Counted from the first letter of the stretch, positions 1-8,328 are shown. The stretch: DNA of 64,000 bases from Firmicutes bacterium UBA7510 (GCA_002479485.1 DLNM01000054.1:63285-127284); one strand, 5' to 3'. The notes: generated from the sequence alone by a model not told the origin. Translations and numbers: made by a program.

Positions 1-1392
1 GGCTTCATAAACAGCCTTATAAATATATTTAGAATTGATATAAGGTATATATGCTATTGGTTTAACATTTAAAAAGCTAAGTAAATCATTATTATCTATG
101 CCATTACTGTATTTGTTAACTATATATTCGATATGAATTCCCTTTTCTTCTTGTAATGATTTTATTTTCTCAAAATATTCAAAGCTATTTAAAACATTAG
201 GTATCATAGGATCTATCACTACTAAAATCATATAAAACTGTTCTATTATATTAATAATATAAGGCTCAAAAAGCTTGTACCCTAAATCTACAATATTTAG
301 AGATGATGATTTTGGCATATATAAAAGTCTCATCATTTTAGTTGCATCCCAATTATCAATTTGATATCTAGTAGCATCAGTAATTATCCAATATATGTTG
401 CTATTTTTAGCATGAACATAATAATTGCCTTGCGGTGATTTATTTTCGTTTATTATATGTGCATATGATGTAAAATCAATTAAATTCTCGCCACATAACG
501 CATTTAAGCCAAGATAGTAATACATATATGGCTGCATAGTAGGTAGCTCAATAACTGAAACCTTCATAAATTCAGACATAGCCTTAGAAAAATTCATGGT
601 AAAAAAGGTCGCCCCAGCACCTTGTGATAAATTTACTACTCCAATATTTTTTGAATTTACTGGAATAAGTTTTATTTCATCTATACTATTTTTGTCTAAT
701 GAAATAAACTTTTTTTGCTTATCATAATCCAATAAATTTTCTTTAACTCTTTGATACTGCAAGTAAAATCTTGGGATACATAAAAGCTTTTCAATAGTTT
801 TAGATGGCAACTGTGCTATTAACATTCTAATTTCGAAATCATTAAAATTTTCTGCCATATTATTAAATTCATCTGCAAGCAACTCTTCATCGTCTTCATA
901 TAACTTAGCTAACTCAATAACCTTGCTTATAGTAGTTTTATTAATATTAATGTTTTCCTCATCGTGGAAATTTATATTATAATAATTTCTAGCTTCTATA
1001 AAGCTCCTACCTTTTATAATTATGTTAGCAAACTTTTCAATGGAAAGATTGATTGCATCCTCACCAAAAAAGCAATTATACAAACCCTTTTTATATAATT
1101 GTTCACTATAATATTTTCTCTTTGATTCATCAAAAATACAAATAACCTTTAAATTTTCAAACACTAAAAAATTGCACAAATAATCAACTGTAATTGGATT
1201 TTCCGCACTAAAAAATTCTTGTATGATAATACAATCAAACATATTTAATCTTTCATATGAAATTAAGCTAGAATAATCGGTAATATGCTCAATTTGAAAT
1301 GTATAGTCTTTATCTTGACTATAGTTTTTAAGACTTGAAATAACAGCTTCAATATTATTGGCAAAGCAAAATAAAAGTTTATATTCCCTCAT
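1..1392 (-). CDS. CpaE/TadZ-like P-loop ATPase, partial (3' end outside window)
   Basis: Continuous minus-strand frame of 464 codons running off the left edge, so the C-terminus is missing. The start has an AAGG with 4-nt spacing to ATG. The first ~125 residues look like a degenerate receiver-like domain. After a helical linker, residues ~249-285 resemble the ParA/MinD fold: a strand (GVVNLS), a Walker-A-like loop SQGAGATFF (256-264), then a helix. The canonical GK(S/T) lysine is replaced by alanine (GAGAT). Later strands NIVDLG (366-371) and IVNK (424-427) match switch and base-contact positions of the ParA/SIMIBI class. CpaE/TadZ proteins with atypical Walker A loops localise pilus or secretion machinery at the pole; I infer a similar role, but no pilus genes are visible. 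Confidence 0.55.
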   Translation of the reverse strand, partial: MREYKLLFCFANNIEAVISSLKNYSQDKDYTFQIEHITDYSSLISYERLNMFDCIIIQEFFSAENPITVDYLCNFLVFENLKVICIFDESKRKYYSEQLYKKGLYNCFFGEDAINLSIEKFANIIIKGRSFIEARNYYNINFHDEENININKTTISKVIELAKLYEDDEELLADEFNNMAENFNDFEIRMLIAQLPSKTIEKLLCIPRFYLQYQRVKENLLDYDKQKKFISLDKNSIDEIKLIPVNSKNIGVVNLSQGAGATFFTMNFSKAMSEFMKVSVIELPTMQPYMYYYLGLNALCGENLIDFTSYAHIINENKSPQGNYYVHAKNSNIYWIITDATRYQIDNWDATKMMRLLYMPKSSSLNIVDLGYKLFEPYIINIIEQFYMILVVIDPMIPNVLNSFEYFEKIKSLQEEKGIHIEYIVNKYSNGIDNNDLLSFLNVKPIAYIPYINSKYIYKAVYEA

Positions 1393-1467
1393 ATAACCTT
1401 ATAATTTAAAAGAAAAGACTCATGTCTTCTTTCCTTAAATTTTCCCCCGTCTTTGATATATAATAAT

Positions 1468-1496
1468 ATTTTACAACATTTTACATTATTATGCAA
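1468..1496 (-). promoter_or_regulatory. Candidate sigma-A promoter for the CpaE-like gene
   Basis: On the minus strand, TTGCAT (1491-1496) and TAAAAT (1468-1473) are separated by exactly 17 bp, about 75 bp upstream of the CpaE-like start codon. The region is AT-rich, so chance matches are common. Confidence 0.4.
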
Positions 1497-1545
1497 TATA
1501 TTACAATTTTTTTAGTGCGTCAAATTTCGACAAGAGACACTACAT

Positions 1546-1574
1546 AAAAAAACACAAAGCAATGTTTGTGTTTT
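1546..1574 (-). terminator. Rho-independent terminator of the amidohydrolase gene
   Basis: Perfect 10-bp stem AAAACACAAA (1549-1558) / TTTGTGTTTT (1565-1574) with a 6-nt loop, followed on the minus strand by a T-run. It lies 20 bp past the amidohydrolase stop codon. Confidence 0.8.
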
Positions 1575-1593
1575 CTTATTATTTATTAAATTT

Positions 1594-3204
1594 CTAATTG
1601 TCAAATACTATTTTTCCACCCTTTACAGTCATTACACAGTTTATGTTCTTTATTTTATCTTTTTCAACTTCAAATATGTTATCTGAAAGCACTGCAAAGT
1701 CTGCAAGCTTTTCTACTTCAAGACTTCCCTTAATATTTTCCTCATACGATGCGTAAGAACTGTTTATAGTATAGGCTCTTATAGATTCTTCAACTGTTAA
1801 GTGTTGTTCTGGTAAAAATCCATCTTCAGGCTTACCCTCTAGGTCTTTTCTTGTTACTGCACAATAGATATTTTCATAAGGATTAGGAGATTCTACAGGG
1901 CTATCAGTACCAAATGTCAATAATACACCATCATCATTTAAGGTTTTCCAATTGTAAGAATATTTAGCGCGTTCTTTTCCTACTCTTTTTTCAACCACCT
2001 TAGAATCAGAAGCAACAAAAATAGGCTGAATGTATGCTAATATATTGTTTTCTTTAATTTTTTCAAGTGCTTCCATTGATGTAATCTGACAATGAACAAT
2101 GCCATGTCGAACTTTATGTTCCGGATATTTTTTCATAGCTTTTTCAAAGCTTTTTATAGCCATATCTATTGTTTTATCTCCAATAGCATGTATAACTACT
2201 GCTACATCATTTACATGGGCTAAATCAACTATTTTATCAAGTTCATCTTGTGTAAATAAGGCTATACCAGTTTCGGTTGAATTTTCATATGGCTTATTCA
2301 TAGCTGCGGTTTGACCTCCAAGAGAGCCATCACCTAATAGCTTTATAGAACCAAGCTTAAAATTTTCACTTCCAATATACTTGTTAAATCCAACATCAAA
2401 ATAGTTTTTTGCTTCATCGAAGCTTGTAATTCTGCTTTGTATATAAACACGTACACTTAATTTGTCTTCCATATCAAGTTCTTTATATATTTCAAGCATT
2501 TCAAGCCCACCATTGTCTTTTCCTAAATCATCAGTATGTATACCAGTTATGCCATATGAGGATAGCTTTTCTAGTCCTTTTAAAACTAATTCTTTTTTAT
2601 ATCCTCTAGTAACCTTTGGTATATATCTTTCTACTAAATTAGATGCATTTTCTCTTAGAATTCCAGTAGTATCACCCTCTACTACATCAACTTGTCCGCC
2701 TTCGGTTGCAGTGTTTTTCGTGATTCCAGCTAACTCTAAAGCTTTTGAATTACATGTTGATATATGAAAACACGCTCTTCTAAATACAATAGGAATATCT
2801 CTTGATATTTTGTCTAAATCATACTTAGTGAGCATTCTCTTGCAATCAAAATTTTCTTGATTCCATCCAAAGCCAACAAGCCATTTTTTTGGATCAACGT
2901 GATTATCCATTATAAATTTTTTAGAAACTTCTATAATTTCATTAATTGATTTACAACCTGAAAGGTTTACCTGACTTAGACTATTTCCATATGCTAATAA
3001 ATGTATATGGCTATCTATAAAACCCGGCACTACAGTTTTTTTATTTAAATCTATTATACCGTCTGCCATATGCTCATACTTCTCAATATCCTTATTAGAG
3101 CCAATAAATTTAATTTTGTCACCTTCAATATACATTGCCTCAGCGACTGTATTGTTTTTATCTGCAGTATAAATATTTCCATTATAAAATATCCTATTTG
3201 TCAT
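1594..3204 (-). CDS. YtcJ-type amidohydrolase
   Basis: 536-residue metal-dependent hydrolase of the amidohydrolase superfamily, YtcJ-like branch. The N-terminal beta-sandwich is followed by the metal-binding HxH in DSHIHL (H66, H68). Further motifs are GDGSLGG, HAIGDK (a metal-ligand His) and, near the C-terminus, FGTDSPVESPNP carrying the conserved Asp. Family members hydrolyse amide or imine bonds of diverse substrates, and the substrate cannot be told here. The start is set at 3204 because GGAGGTAATT directly precedes that ATG; upstream in-frame ATGs lack a site. The neighbouring PHP gene ends 11 bp upstream, so the two are probably cotranscribed. Confidence 0.85.
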   Translation of the reverse strand: MTNRIFYNGNIYTADKNNTVAEAMYIEGDKIKFIGSNKDIEKYEHMADGIIDLNKKTVVPGFIDSHIHLLAYGNSLSQVNLSGCKSINEIIEVSKKFIMDNHVDPKKWLVGFGWNQENFDCKRMLTKYDLDKISRDIPIVFRRACFHISTCNSKALELAGITKNTATEGGQVDVVEGDTTGILRENASNLVERYIPKVTRGYKKELVLKGLEKLSSYGITGIHTDDLGKDNGGLEMLEIYKELDMEDKLSVRVYIQSRITSFDEAKNYFDVGFNKYIGSENFKLGSIKLLGDGSLGGQTAAMNKPYENSTETGIALFTQDELDKIVDLAHVNDVAVVIHAIGDKTIDMAIKSFEKAMKKYPEHKVRHGIVHCQITSMEALEKIKENNILAYIQPIFVASDSKVVEKRVGKERAKYSYNWKTLNDDGVLLTFGTDSPVESPNPYENIYCAVTRKDLEGKPEDGFLPEQHLTVEESIRAYTINSSYASYEENIKGSLEVEKLADFAVLSDNIFEVEKDKIKNINCVMTVKGGKIVFDN

Positions 3205-3215
3205 AATTACCTCCG

Positions 3216-4058
3216 TTACAAAACTATTTTTTGCCACCCAGTTTTAGTTAAATATACTAGATTCTCAATTTTTAATTCTTTAGCCAATTCATACATTTCA
3301 TCAAATTTACATGCTATATTATCGTTCAAATGTGCATCTGAATTAATGGTGATTGGAATTTTCCTGCTATTTATTTCTTCTAAAATCCATCTTGATGGAT
3401 ACTGTTCTGTCATGTATCCTCTTGCTATGGCACCGGTATTTATTTCTATTACAGAATCTAAATCTTTTATTATATCAAGACATTTACATACTGAATCTTT
3501 ATACCAATCTTCATTTTCATTAAATAATAAATTATTTTTATTATTTTTCTTAACCAAATCCATATGACCAACAACAGTAGGTTTATATTTTTCTACCATT
3601 TTTGATAAATGATAATAATAGTCAGAAATTGCTTTTTTTACATCACCATCATAAGATGAGTTAATTCCGGATAATAACTTATCATAGGAGCCATCAACCG
3701 TCCAAGGCTTGCCATAATCAAACCTACCTAAATAATGTATTGACCCTATAGTATAATCTAATTGCTTTAATATACTTTTATCAATATGATCAAATTCAGT
3801 ATCTATGAAATAATCTAATTCCATGCCTAAAAGAACATCTATTTTATCCTTATATTTTTCCTTTAATGCATTTATTTCATCTATATAAATTTGAATTTTA
3901 TCATCATCAACTGCCCATTTTACATCAAAAGGAAGTGGTCCATGTGTTGAAATTCCTATAGTTTTCATACCTTTATTTATTGCCGCTAATACCATTTCTT
4001 CTGGTGTGTTATTTCCATCACAGTAATTAGTATGTGTGTGAATTGTTGAATAATACAT
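3216..4058 (-). CDS. HisJ-like PHP-domain phosphatase
   Basis: About 280 residues of the PHP superfamily, histidinol-phosphatase HisJ-like group. The N-terminal HTHTNYCDG carries the first two metal-ligand histidines (H7, H9); VVGHMDLV and INSDAH are later PHP motifs. No other his genes are nearby, so activity on histidinol phosphate is only a family inference. The start is uncertain: ATG at 4058 gives the usual N-terminus, and ATG at 4070 lies in frame 12 nt upstream. Neither has a well-spaced GGAGG, because a repeated leader element (4058-4127) occupies the initiation region. Confidence 0.8.
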   Translation of the reverse strand: MYYSTIHTHTNYCDGNNTPEEMVLAAINKGMKTIGISTHGPLPFDVKWAVDDDKIQIYIDEINALKEKYKDKIDVLLGMELDYFIDTEFDHIDKSILKQLDYTIGSIHYLGRFDYGKPWTVDGSYDKLLSGINSSYDGDVKKAISDYYYHLSKMVEKYKPTVVGHMDLVKKNNKNNLLFNENEDWYKDSVCKCLDIIKDLDSVIEINTGAIARGYMTEQYPSRWILEEINSRKIPITINSDAHLNDNIACKFDEMYELAKELKIENLVYLTKTGWQKIVL

Positions 4059-4127
4059 ATTTATGTCCATGCCCCCTCTTGCATAAAATTCCATAAAAAA
4101 TTATCATATCTTTTAACCTTCCTCCAT
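4058..4127 (-). repeat. Leader element copy 1 (family L) before the PHP gene
   Basis: On the minus strand this begins ATGGAGG (4121-4127) and ends ATGGACATAAATATG at the start codon. It shares TTTTTATGGAATTTTATGCAAG.. and ..GGGCATGGACAT (written here in pieces) with the yaaT leader, and the GTTAAA..GATAATGA-type middle with the holB leader. Confidence 0.65.
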
Positions 4128-4159
4128 TATATAAATATTAAATGTCAATAATTAGTTAA

Positions 4160-4188
4160 ATTATATAATACATATGTAGAATAGTAAA
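4160..4188 (-). promoter_or_regulatory. Candidate promoter for the PHP/amidohydrolase pair
   Basis: Minus strand TTTACT (4183-4188), 17-bp spacer, TATAAT (4160-4165), about 35 bp upstream of the leader element. The -10 is a full consensus; the -35 matches 4 of 6. Confidence 0.4.
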
Positions 4189-4249
4189 GTATTCACTTTT
4201 AATAATTGTTTGCGTATATTAATTAATAAAAAGAGATTTGGAGGTAAAT

Positions 4250-4513
4250 ATGAGCTTGTTTTATAATTTTGATAACATATATAAGAAAGAGGATAGTGTA
4301 GCACTATTTGATTATACTGCAAAAACTGTATCTAAAAATTTAACAAAATCAGGTTGCTCTAATGTAGATTGTTTAGAAGGTATAACAAATCCAACTAGTG
4401 AATCAAACTGCATGGATTATAGTCAGTGTTTACAGTATTTTAACACATTACCTATAGTTAACTGTGTAAATAACGTACCAGTGCCACATTTTTTAGCAGC
4501 AGAAACGGAGTAA
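4250..4513 (+). CDS. Orphan small protein with five cysteines
   Basis: 87 codons with an excellent ribosome binding site (GGAGGTAAAT then ATG). No family recognised. There is no signal peptide or membrane segment. The second half holds five cysteines (SGC, DCLEG, NCMD, QCLQ, VNC), and the protein ends VPVPHFLAAETE. It is the only plus-strand gene in the first 40 kb, and its stop codon is formed by the left end of a MITE-like element, so the original C-terminus may have been altered by that insertion. Candidates include a small metal-binding or secreted-by-other-means peptide; nothing nearby (no radical SAM or maturation enzyme) supports a RiPP. Confidence 0.6.
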   Translation: MSLFYNFDNIYKKEDSVALFDYTAKTVSKNLTKSGCSNVDCLEGITNPTSESNCMDYSQCLQYFNTLPIVNCVNNVPVPHFLAAETE

Positions 4514-4798
4514 ATAAGAATTTATCTTACCGACTAAGTCGGTATAAGCTTAGTTGAGTTGTTTCTTCGACATCCTTTTGTTGTGAATTTAAGGTGAGCA
4601 ATGAATATAAAAAACGTTTATGTGACTTGATGAGGCTTTCCCTTCCTTAACAAAAATCAAGGGAAACCGAATCACGGAATCAGAAACGTTTTTTATATGC
4701 TTTGCTTCCCTTAGATTCGTAGTAGAAGTAAGTCGAAGCAATTATTTATCTACTAAGCCTACAACCGACCTTAGTCGGTAAGTTAAATTCTTATTTAG
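4511..4798. repeat. MITE-like element, copy 1 (complete)
   Basis: Terminal inverted repeats of about 33 bp (4511-4543 and 4765-4798; TAAATAAGAATTTA...ACCGACTAAGTCGGT) differ at a couple of bases and one indel. Nested inside is a perfect 15-bp inverted pair, 4605-4619 / 4684-4698, around a GGCTTTCCC/GGGAAACC inner stem. No coding capacity. The stop codons of both flanking, convergent genes lie inside the terminal repeats. It shares 39 identical bases (4700-4738) with 42552-42590. Confidence 0.85.
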
Positions 4799-5900
4799 TT
4801 ATTATGCTGAAAATTGTTAATACGATTAAAAATATTATGTTATAGCTTGTGAATATTATCATGTATTTGCCCTTTTTTGCCTCTTTTTCCTTGCTGTAAA
4901 TTTTAAATGAAATTACACTTGCCAAAGATGCAATTAATGTACCTAGACCCCCAATATTAACTCCCAATAATATTTCTTTTGCATTATCGGTAAAATTAGA
5001 TAATAACATTGCAGCAGGAACATTGCTAATGACTTGGCTTAAAGCTATAGAAATTATAAGTTCTTTATTTTTTAATATATCAGCAAATACTACTTTCAGA
5101 CTATCAATATTTGAAATATTACCTACAAAAATGAAAAATCCTACAAATGTTATGAGAAGTGAATAATCAACCTCTTTAAATAGTTTTTTATCGAGTACCA
5201 AAACTGATATAATAACAATCGCTAATACAAGTTGATATGAAACTATATTAAATACACTTAACACAGTTATAATAAACAATATAAAGTATATTATAGAATT
5301 GATTTTATTATGTACTTGAATTGATTTTATTACATCAATCTTTAAACTTTCTTTTTTAACTAAAAATACGCATAGAAATAATAAAACTCCACCTAATGCT
5401 ACCATTGGTAAGGTAGTTGAAAAAAAGTCTATTGTACTTAAATTATAAAATGAAAATAGATATAAATTTTGTGGATTGCCAACAGGGGTTAATGAACTCC
5501 CTAAGTTAGCAGATATAGTTTGTAGCACTATAAACAAAATAGAATATTTCATTTTATCGCACATTTTAAGTATAGTTAATGTAAGTGGAACAAAAGTAAT
5601 AAGGGCCACATCATTTGTTATAATCATTGCGGATATAAATGTTAAAAAAATTATGATTATGTATATTTCTCTTAAACTATTAGCTTTGCTCAATAGCTTT
5701 TGCGAAATTATATCAAGTATATTCATCTTTATAAATCCACTTACAAGAATCATGAGACAAAACAAGCAAACCAAAACCTTAAAATCTATATATCCTATAT
5801 ATTGTAAAGATGGGCTTACAAAAAAACTTGATATTACTGCAAGTAATACGGATATAACTAGTACAGTTTCATTTTTTAAGAAGTAAATTATTTTTTGCAT
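4791..5900 (-). CDS. ArsB/CitT-superfamily ion transporter
   Basis: 369 residues, almost wholly hydrophobic, with about ten predicted membrane spans. It belongs by appearance to the ion-transporter superfamily of ArsB, NhaD and CitMHS. Typical sequence features are ITNDVALITFVPLTL in the first half, the re-entrant-like NLGSSLTPVGNPQNLYLF segment and VISNVPAAMLLSNFT in the second repeat. The last two mirror the inverted-repeat GNPxN and NVP signatures. The transported ion is unknown and no ars genes adjoin. The final Lys-stop codons fall inside the terminal repeat of the MITE-like element, so the extreme C-terminus may be insertion-derived. Confidence 0.75.
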   Translation of the reverse strand: MQKIIYFLKNETVLVISVLLAVISSFFVSPSLQYIGYIDFKVLVCLFCLMILVSGFIKMNILDIISQKLLSKANSLREIYIIIIFLTFISAMIITNDVALITFVPLTLTILKMCDKMKYSILFIVLQTISANLGSSLTPVGNPQNLYLFSFYNLSTIDFFSTTLPMVALGGVLLFLCVFLVKKESLKIDVIKSIQVHNKINSIIYFILFIITVLSVFNIVSYQLVLAIVIISVLVLDKKLFKEVDYSLLITFVGFFIFVGNISNIDSLKVVFADILKNKELIISIALSQVISNVPAAMLLSNFTDNAKEILLGVNIGGLGTLIASLASVISFKIYSKEKEAKKGKYMIIFTSYNIIFLIVLTIFSIITK

Positions 5901-5983
5901 TCTTTCAACCTTAGCCTTCTAAAATAATATTTTCATAAATTAAATACACGAGTAATTATAGCATATGATGTTAAAAAATAGTC

Positions 5984-6017
5984 AAAAAAAAACCGTCCAC
6001 TAAGACGATTTTTTTGA
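5984..6017 (-). terminator. Terminator downstream of the ferredoxin gene
   Basis: Short CGTC (5994-5997) / GACG (6004-6007) stem extended by A-T pairs, with an eight-T run on the minus strand and seven T on the plus strand. It lies about 30 bp after the ferredoxin stop. Confidence 0.55.
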
Positions 6018-6044
6018 TATTAACATTTTATAATATAACTATAA

Positions 6045-6215
6045 TTATTCTTGTGTTGGTGCTTCCACAGGACATACACTAGCACATGCTCCACAGTCTA
6101 TACAAGCCGCAGCATCAATTTCATATCTATCTTCACCTGCACTAATTGCTCCTACTGGACATTCTGGTTCACAAGCTCCACAGCTAATGCATGCTTCTGT
6201 TATTTTATAAGCCAT
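6045..6215 (-). CDS. 2[4Fe-4S] ferredoxin
   Basis: 56-residue clostridial-type ferredoxin. Two CxxCxxCxxxCP cluster motifs are complete: C9, C12, C15 with C19-P20, and C38, C41, C44 with C48-P49. It begins MAYKITEACISCGAC and ends VEAPTQE. It is a low-potential electron carrier for cytosolic oxidoreductases. GGAGGTGAATTTGA precedes the ATG. It sits 93 bp below the yaaT-like gene, followed by its own terminator, and may be transcribed with the yaaT operon or alone. Confidence 0.95.
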   Translation of the reverse strand: MAYKITEACISCGACEPECPVGAISAGEDRYEIDAAACIDCGACASVCPVEAPTQE

Positions 6216-6308
6216 TCAAATTCACCTCCCAAATTAACTAAATCCATTCTACCATTAAAGCGATATTTTTTAAAGTCTTTTTTTTATATTTTTTAAAATT
6301 TATGTTAA

Positions 6309-7193
6309 TTAATCTTCTAACTCTTTTAGTAATGCAAAATCAATTTCTTCGACCTGTAAATTCTTAACTGCAGCAGCTTCTATCACAGTAAGGTTTGAAC
6401 CTTCAATATCAACAATTTCCTCAGTTCCATCATCTTTTTTCAATTTCACTCTTGCTGTTTTAAATAATGGATTAATGTCTATTACTACACCTGTACGTTT
6501 TGTATCCTTATCTTCTATTCTATCTCCTACATCAGGTAATTCCTTCATGTTTTCCTCATATACCTGGTGCTCATAATTTAAACAACACATAAGTCTTGAA
6601 CAAATTCCTGATATTTTGCTTGGATTAAGAGATAATTTTTGTTCCTTTGCCATTTTTATTGAAACAGGATAAAATTCACCTAAATAAGATGAACAACACA
6701 TAGGTCTGCCACATGGTCCAAGACCACCAAGCATTTTTGCTTCATCTCTTACACCTATTTGTCTTAGCTCTATTCTAGTTCTAAATACAGAAGCTAGATC
6801 CTTAACAAGCTCTCTAAAGTCGACTCTACCTTCTGCGGTAAAGTAAAATATAACTTTATTATTATCAAATGTATATTCTATATCTACTAGTTTCATATTT
6901 AAATTATGCTCATTTATTTTTTTTAAGCAAATTTCATATGACTCTTGCTCTTTTCTTTTGTTTTCCGCATTTTTTGCTTTATCTTCATTTGTCGCAATTC
7001 TTAAAACCTTTTTTAGCGGTGATATAATTTCCTCTTCTTTTATAAACTTCGGTCCAGTTACTACTTCACCAAATTCAATACCACGCACTGTTTCAACAAT
7101 TACACTATCGCCTTTTTTTATCCATTTTTTTTCAGGATCAAAAAAATATATCTTGCCAGCGGGTTTAAATCTTACTCCTACTACCTTTATCAT
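6309..7193 (-). CDS. yaaT: PSP1-domain regulator, YaaT-like
   Basis: About 294 residues of the PSP1/YaaT family. Family members in Bacillota join an RNase Y-associated complex and affect sporulation phosphorelay and mRNA turnover. The cysteine signature is intact: GPCGRPMCC and GICSRLMCCLNYE. The order holB then yaaT downstream of tmk/darA is the usual one in Bacillota. The start is taken at MIKVVGVRF (7193). An in-frame ATG lies at 7205, inside the leader hairpin, and neither has a clean GGAGG. Translation may therefore be limited by the 8-bp stem at 7200-7207 / 7240-7247. Confidence 0.88.
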   Translation of the reverse strand: MIKVVGVRFKPAGKIYFFDPEKKWIKKGDSVIVETVRGIEFGEVVTGPKFIKEEEIISPLKKVLRIATNEDKAKNAENKRKEQESYEICLKKINEHNLNMKLVDIEYTFDNNKVIFYFTAEGRVDFRELVKDLASVFRTRIELRQIGVRDEAKMLGGLGPCGRPMCCSSYLGEFYPVSIKMAKEQKLSLNPSKISGICSRLMCCLNYEHQVYEENMKELPDVGDRIEDKDTKRTGVVIDINPLFKTARVKLKKDDGTEEIVDIEGSNLTVIEAAAVKNLQVEEIDFALLKELED

Positions 7194-7252
7194 CAATATG
7201 CCCATGCCCTTTCTTGCACAGTAGTCCATAAAAACTTACGCATGGGCTCGGT
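7191..7252 (-). repeat. Leader element copy 2 (family L) before yaaT
   Basis: Perfect 8-bp inverted pair GCCCATGC (7200-7207) / GCATGGGC (7240-7247). On the minus strand it reads CCGAGCCCATGC, then ATGGACTACTGTGCAAG, then GGGCATGGGCATATTGATG at the start codon. The CCGAGCCCATGC block is identical to the GGDEF-gene copy at 53573-53584. Confidence 0.75.
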
Positions 7253-7265
7253 GCATATTTTATTA

Positions 7266-8270
7266 TTATTTATAATTTCCTTCAACCTTAACTTCCTCCT
7301 GAAGTTTTATCAACATATTATCAATTATAAGCTTATAATTTACATTATTTTTTATATCATAACTTACATTTTGCAAGTATTTAATAAGCTTATCAATATT
7401 ATGTGTTTTAACTATTTTGGAATGGCGGTCTAATAAATCCATGTAATCAGTATTTATAATCAAATCATCGATTCCATATTTTTTAAAATAAATATCTCTA
7501 AGCCACGCCATTAGTATCTCTATTAATTCATCTATATTATCTTTGTTTTCTTCAAAGTATTCTTCATATTCAAATATTATATTTCTATCATTACTTAAAA
7601 TTTTGTCATAAATTTTTATTATCTCAGATCTACGTTTTAAAATATCATTTTCATCAAGTGCTATTTTTTCAGCATTTAATAATACCCCTTGTGAGTAATA
7701 AGCTATAAGCTTAGCAGTATTACTATCTAATCTAAACTTATCTTTTACATAACTAGCTATTATACTATTGTCTATTCTCTTAAATTTAATAATTTGACAT
7801 CTAGAGGATATTGTTGGAAGTAATAAATTAGAGTTTTCTGTAAGCAGTATTATTATTGTATTACCAATAGGCTCCTCTAATGTTTTTAAAAATGTGTTCG
7901 CAGCTTGAGGAGTCATATCCTCACTATTTTTTATTATATAAATCTTTCTTTCGCTTTCGTATGGTTTTTGATTTATAGATTCAATAAGCTCATCAATAAC
8001 TTCTCTTTTAATGCTCTTATCAGTCGTAGATATGATATGCAGGTCAGGATGATTCATAGTGTTAACTTTTATACAAGAGCTACATTCGTTACAAGGCTCC
8101 TCACTGAAGTTATCACACAATAATGATTGTGCAAATAACAAAGCCATATTATATTTACCAATACCTTTATTTCCTTCAAAGATATATCCATGAGACACAT
8201 TATTATCTTTTATAGATTTCTTAAGGTATTCTTTTATTTCATCCTGACCTACAAATTCATTAAAAAGCAT
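7266..8270 (-). CDS. holB: DNA polymerase III delta-prime subunit
   Basis: About 334 residues of the clamp-loader AAA+ family. The P-loop is GNKGIGKYNMA, followed by the four-cysteine zinc module (C..CNECSSC), the TFLKTLEEP sensor region and SSRCQ. It works in the replisome with DnaX and delta to load the beta clamp. The start at MLFNEFVGQDE is fixed by GGAGGTAAAT immediately upstream; a longer in-frame reading is part of the repeated leader. It lies 57 bp below darA and 72 bp above yaaT in a tmk-darA-holB-yaaT operon. Confidence 0.9.
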   Translation of the reverse strand: MLFNEFVGQDEIKEYLKKSIKDNNVSHGYIFEGNKGIGKYNMALLFAQSLLCDNFSEEPCNECSSCIKVNTMNHPDLHIISTTDKSIKREVIDELIESINQKPYESERKIYIIKNSEDMTPQAANTFLKTLEEPIGNTIIILLTENSNLLLPTISSRCQIIKFKRIDNSIIASYVKDKFRLDSNTAKLIAYYSQGVLLNAEKIALDENDILKRRSEIIKIYDKILSNDRNIIFEYEEYFEENKDNIDELIEILMAWLRDIYFKKYGIDDLIINTDYMDLLDRHSKIVKTHNIDKLIKYLQNVSYDIKNNVNYKLIIDNMLIKLQEEVKVEGNYK

Positions 8271-8328
8271 ATTTACCTCCATGCAATTACTTGCACAAAA
8301 TGTCATTATCTTTAACTCTAACCTCCAT
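8268..8328 (-). repeat. Leader element copy 3 (family L) before holB, bracketed by duplicated ATGGAGG
   Basis: The Shine-Dalgarno block ATGGAGG occurs twice, at 8322-8328 (directly on the darA stop codon) and at 8276-8282 (in front of holB), with 39 bp of family-L sequence (..TTTTGTGCAAG..GC) between. This looks like insertion into a pre-existing ribosome binding site with duplication of the target. Confidence 0.65.

Noticed and set aside
3070..3567. Plus-strand open frame of 165 codons antisense to the amidohydrolase/PHP junction
   Set aside because: No ribosome binding site, crosses two well-supported genes, and has the composition expected of an antisense shadow in AT-rich DNA.
4125..4150. 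TTGACA with TATAAT before the PHP gene (minus strand)
   Set aside because: Spacing is only about 11 bp, too short for a sigma-A promoter; the pair at 4160-4188 was preferred.
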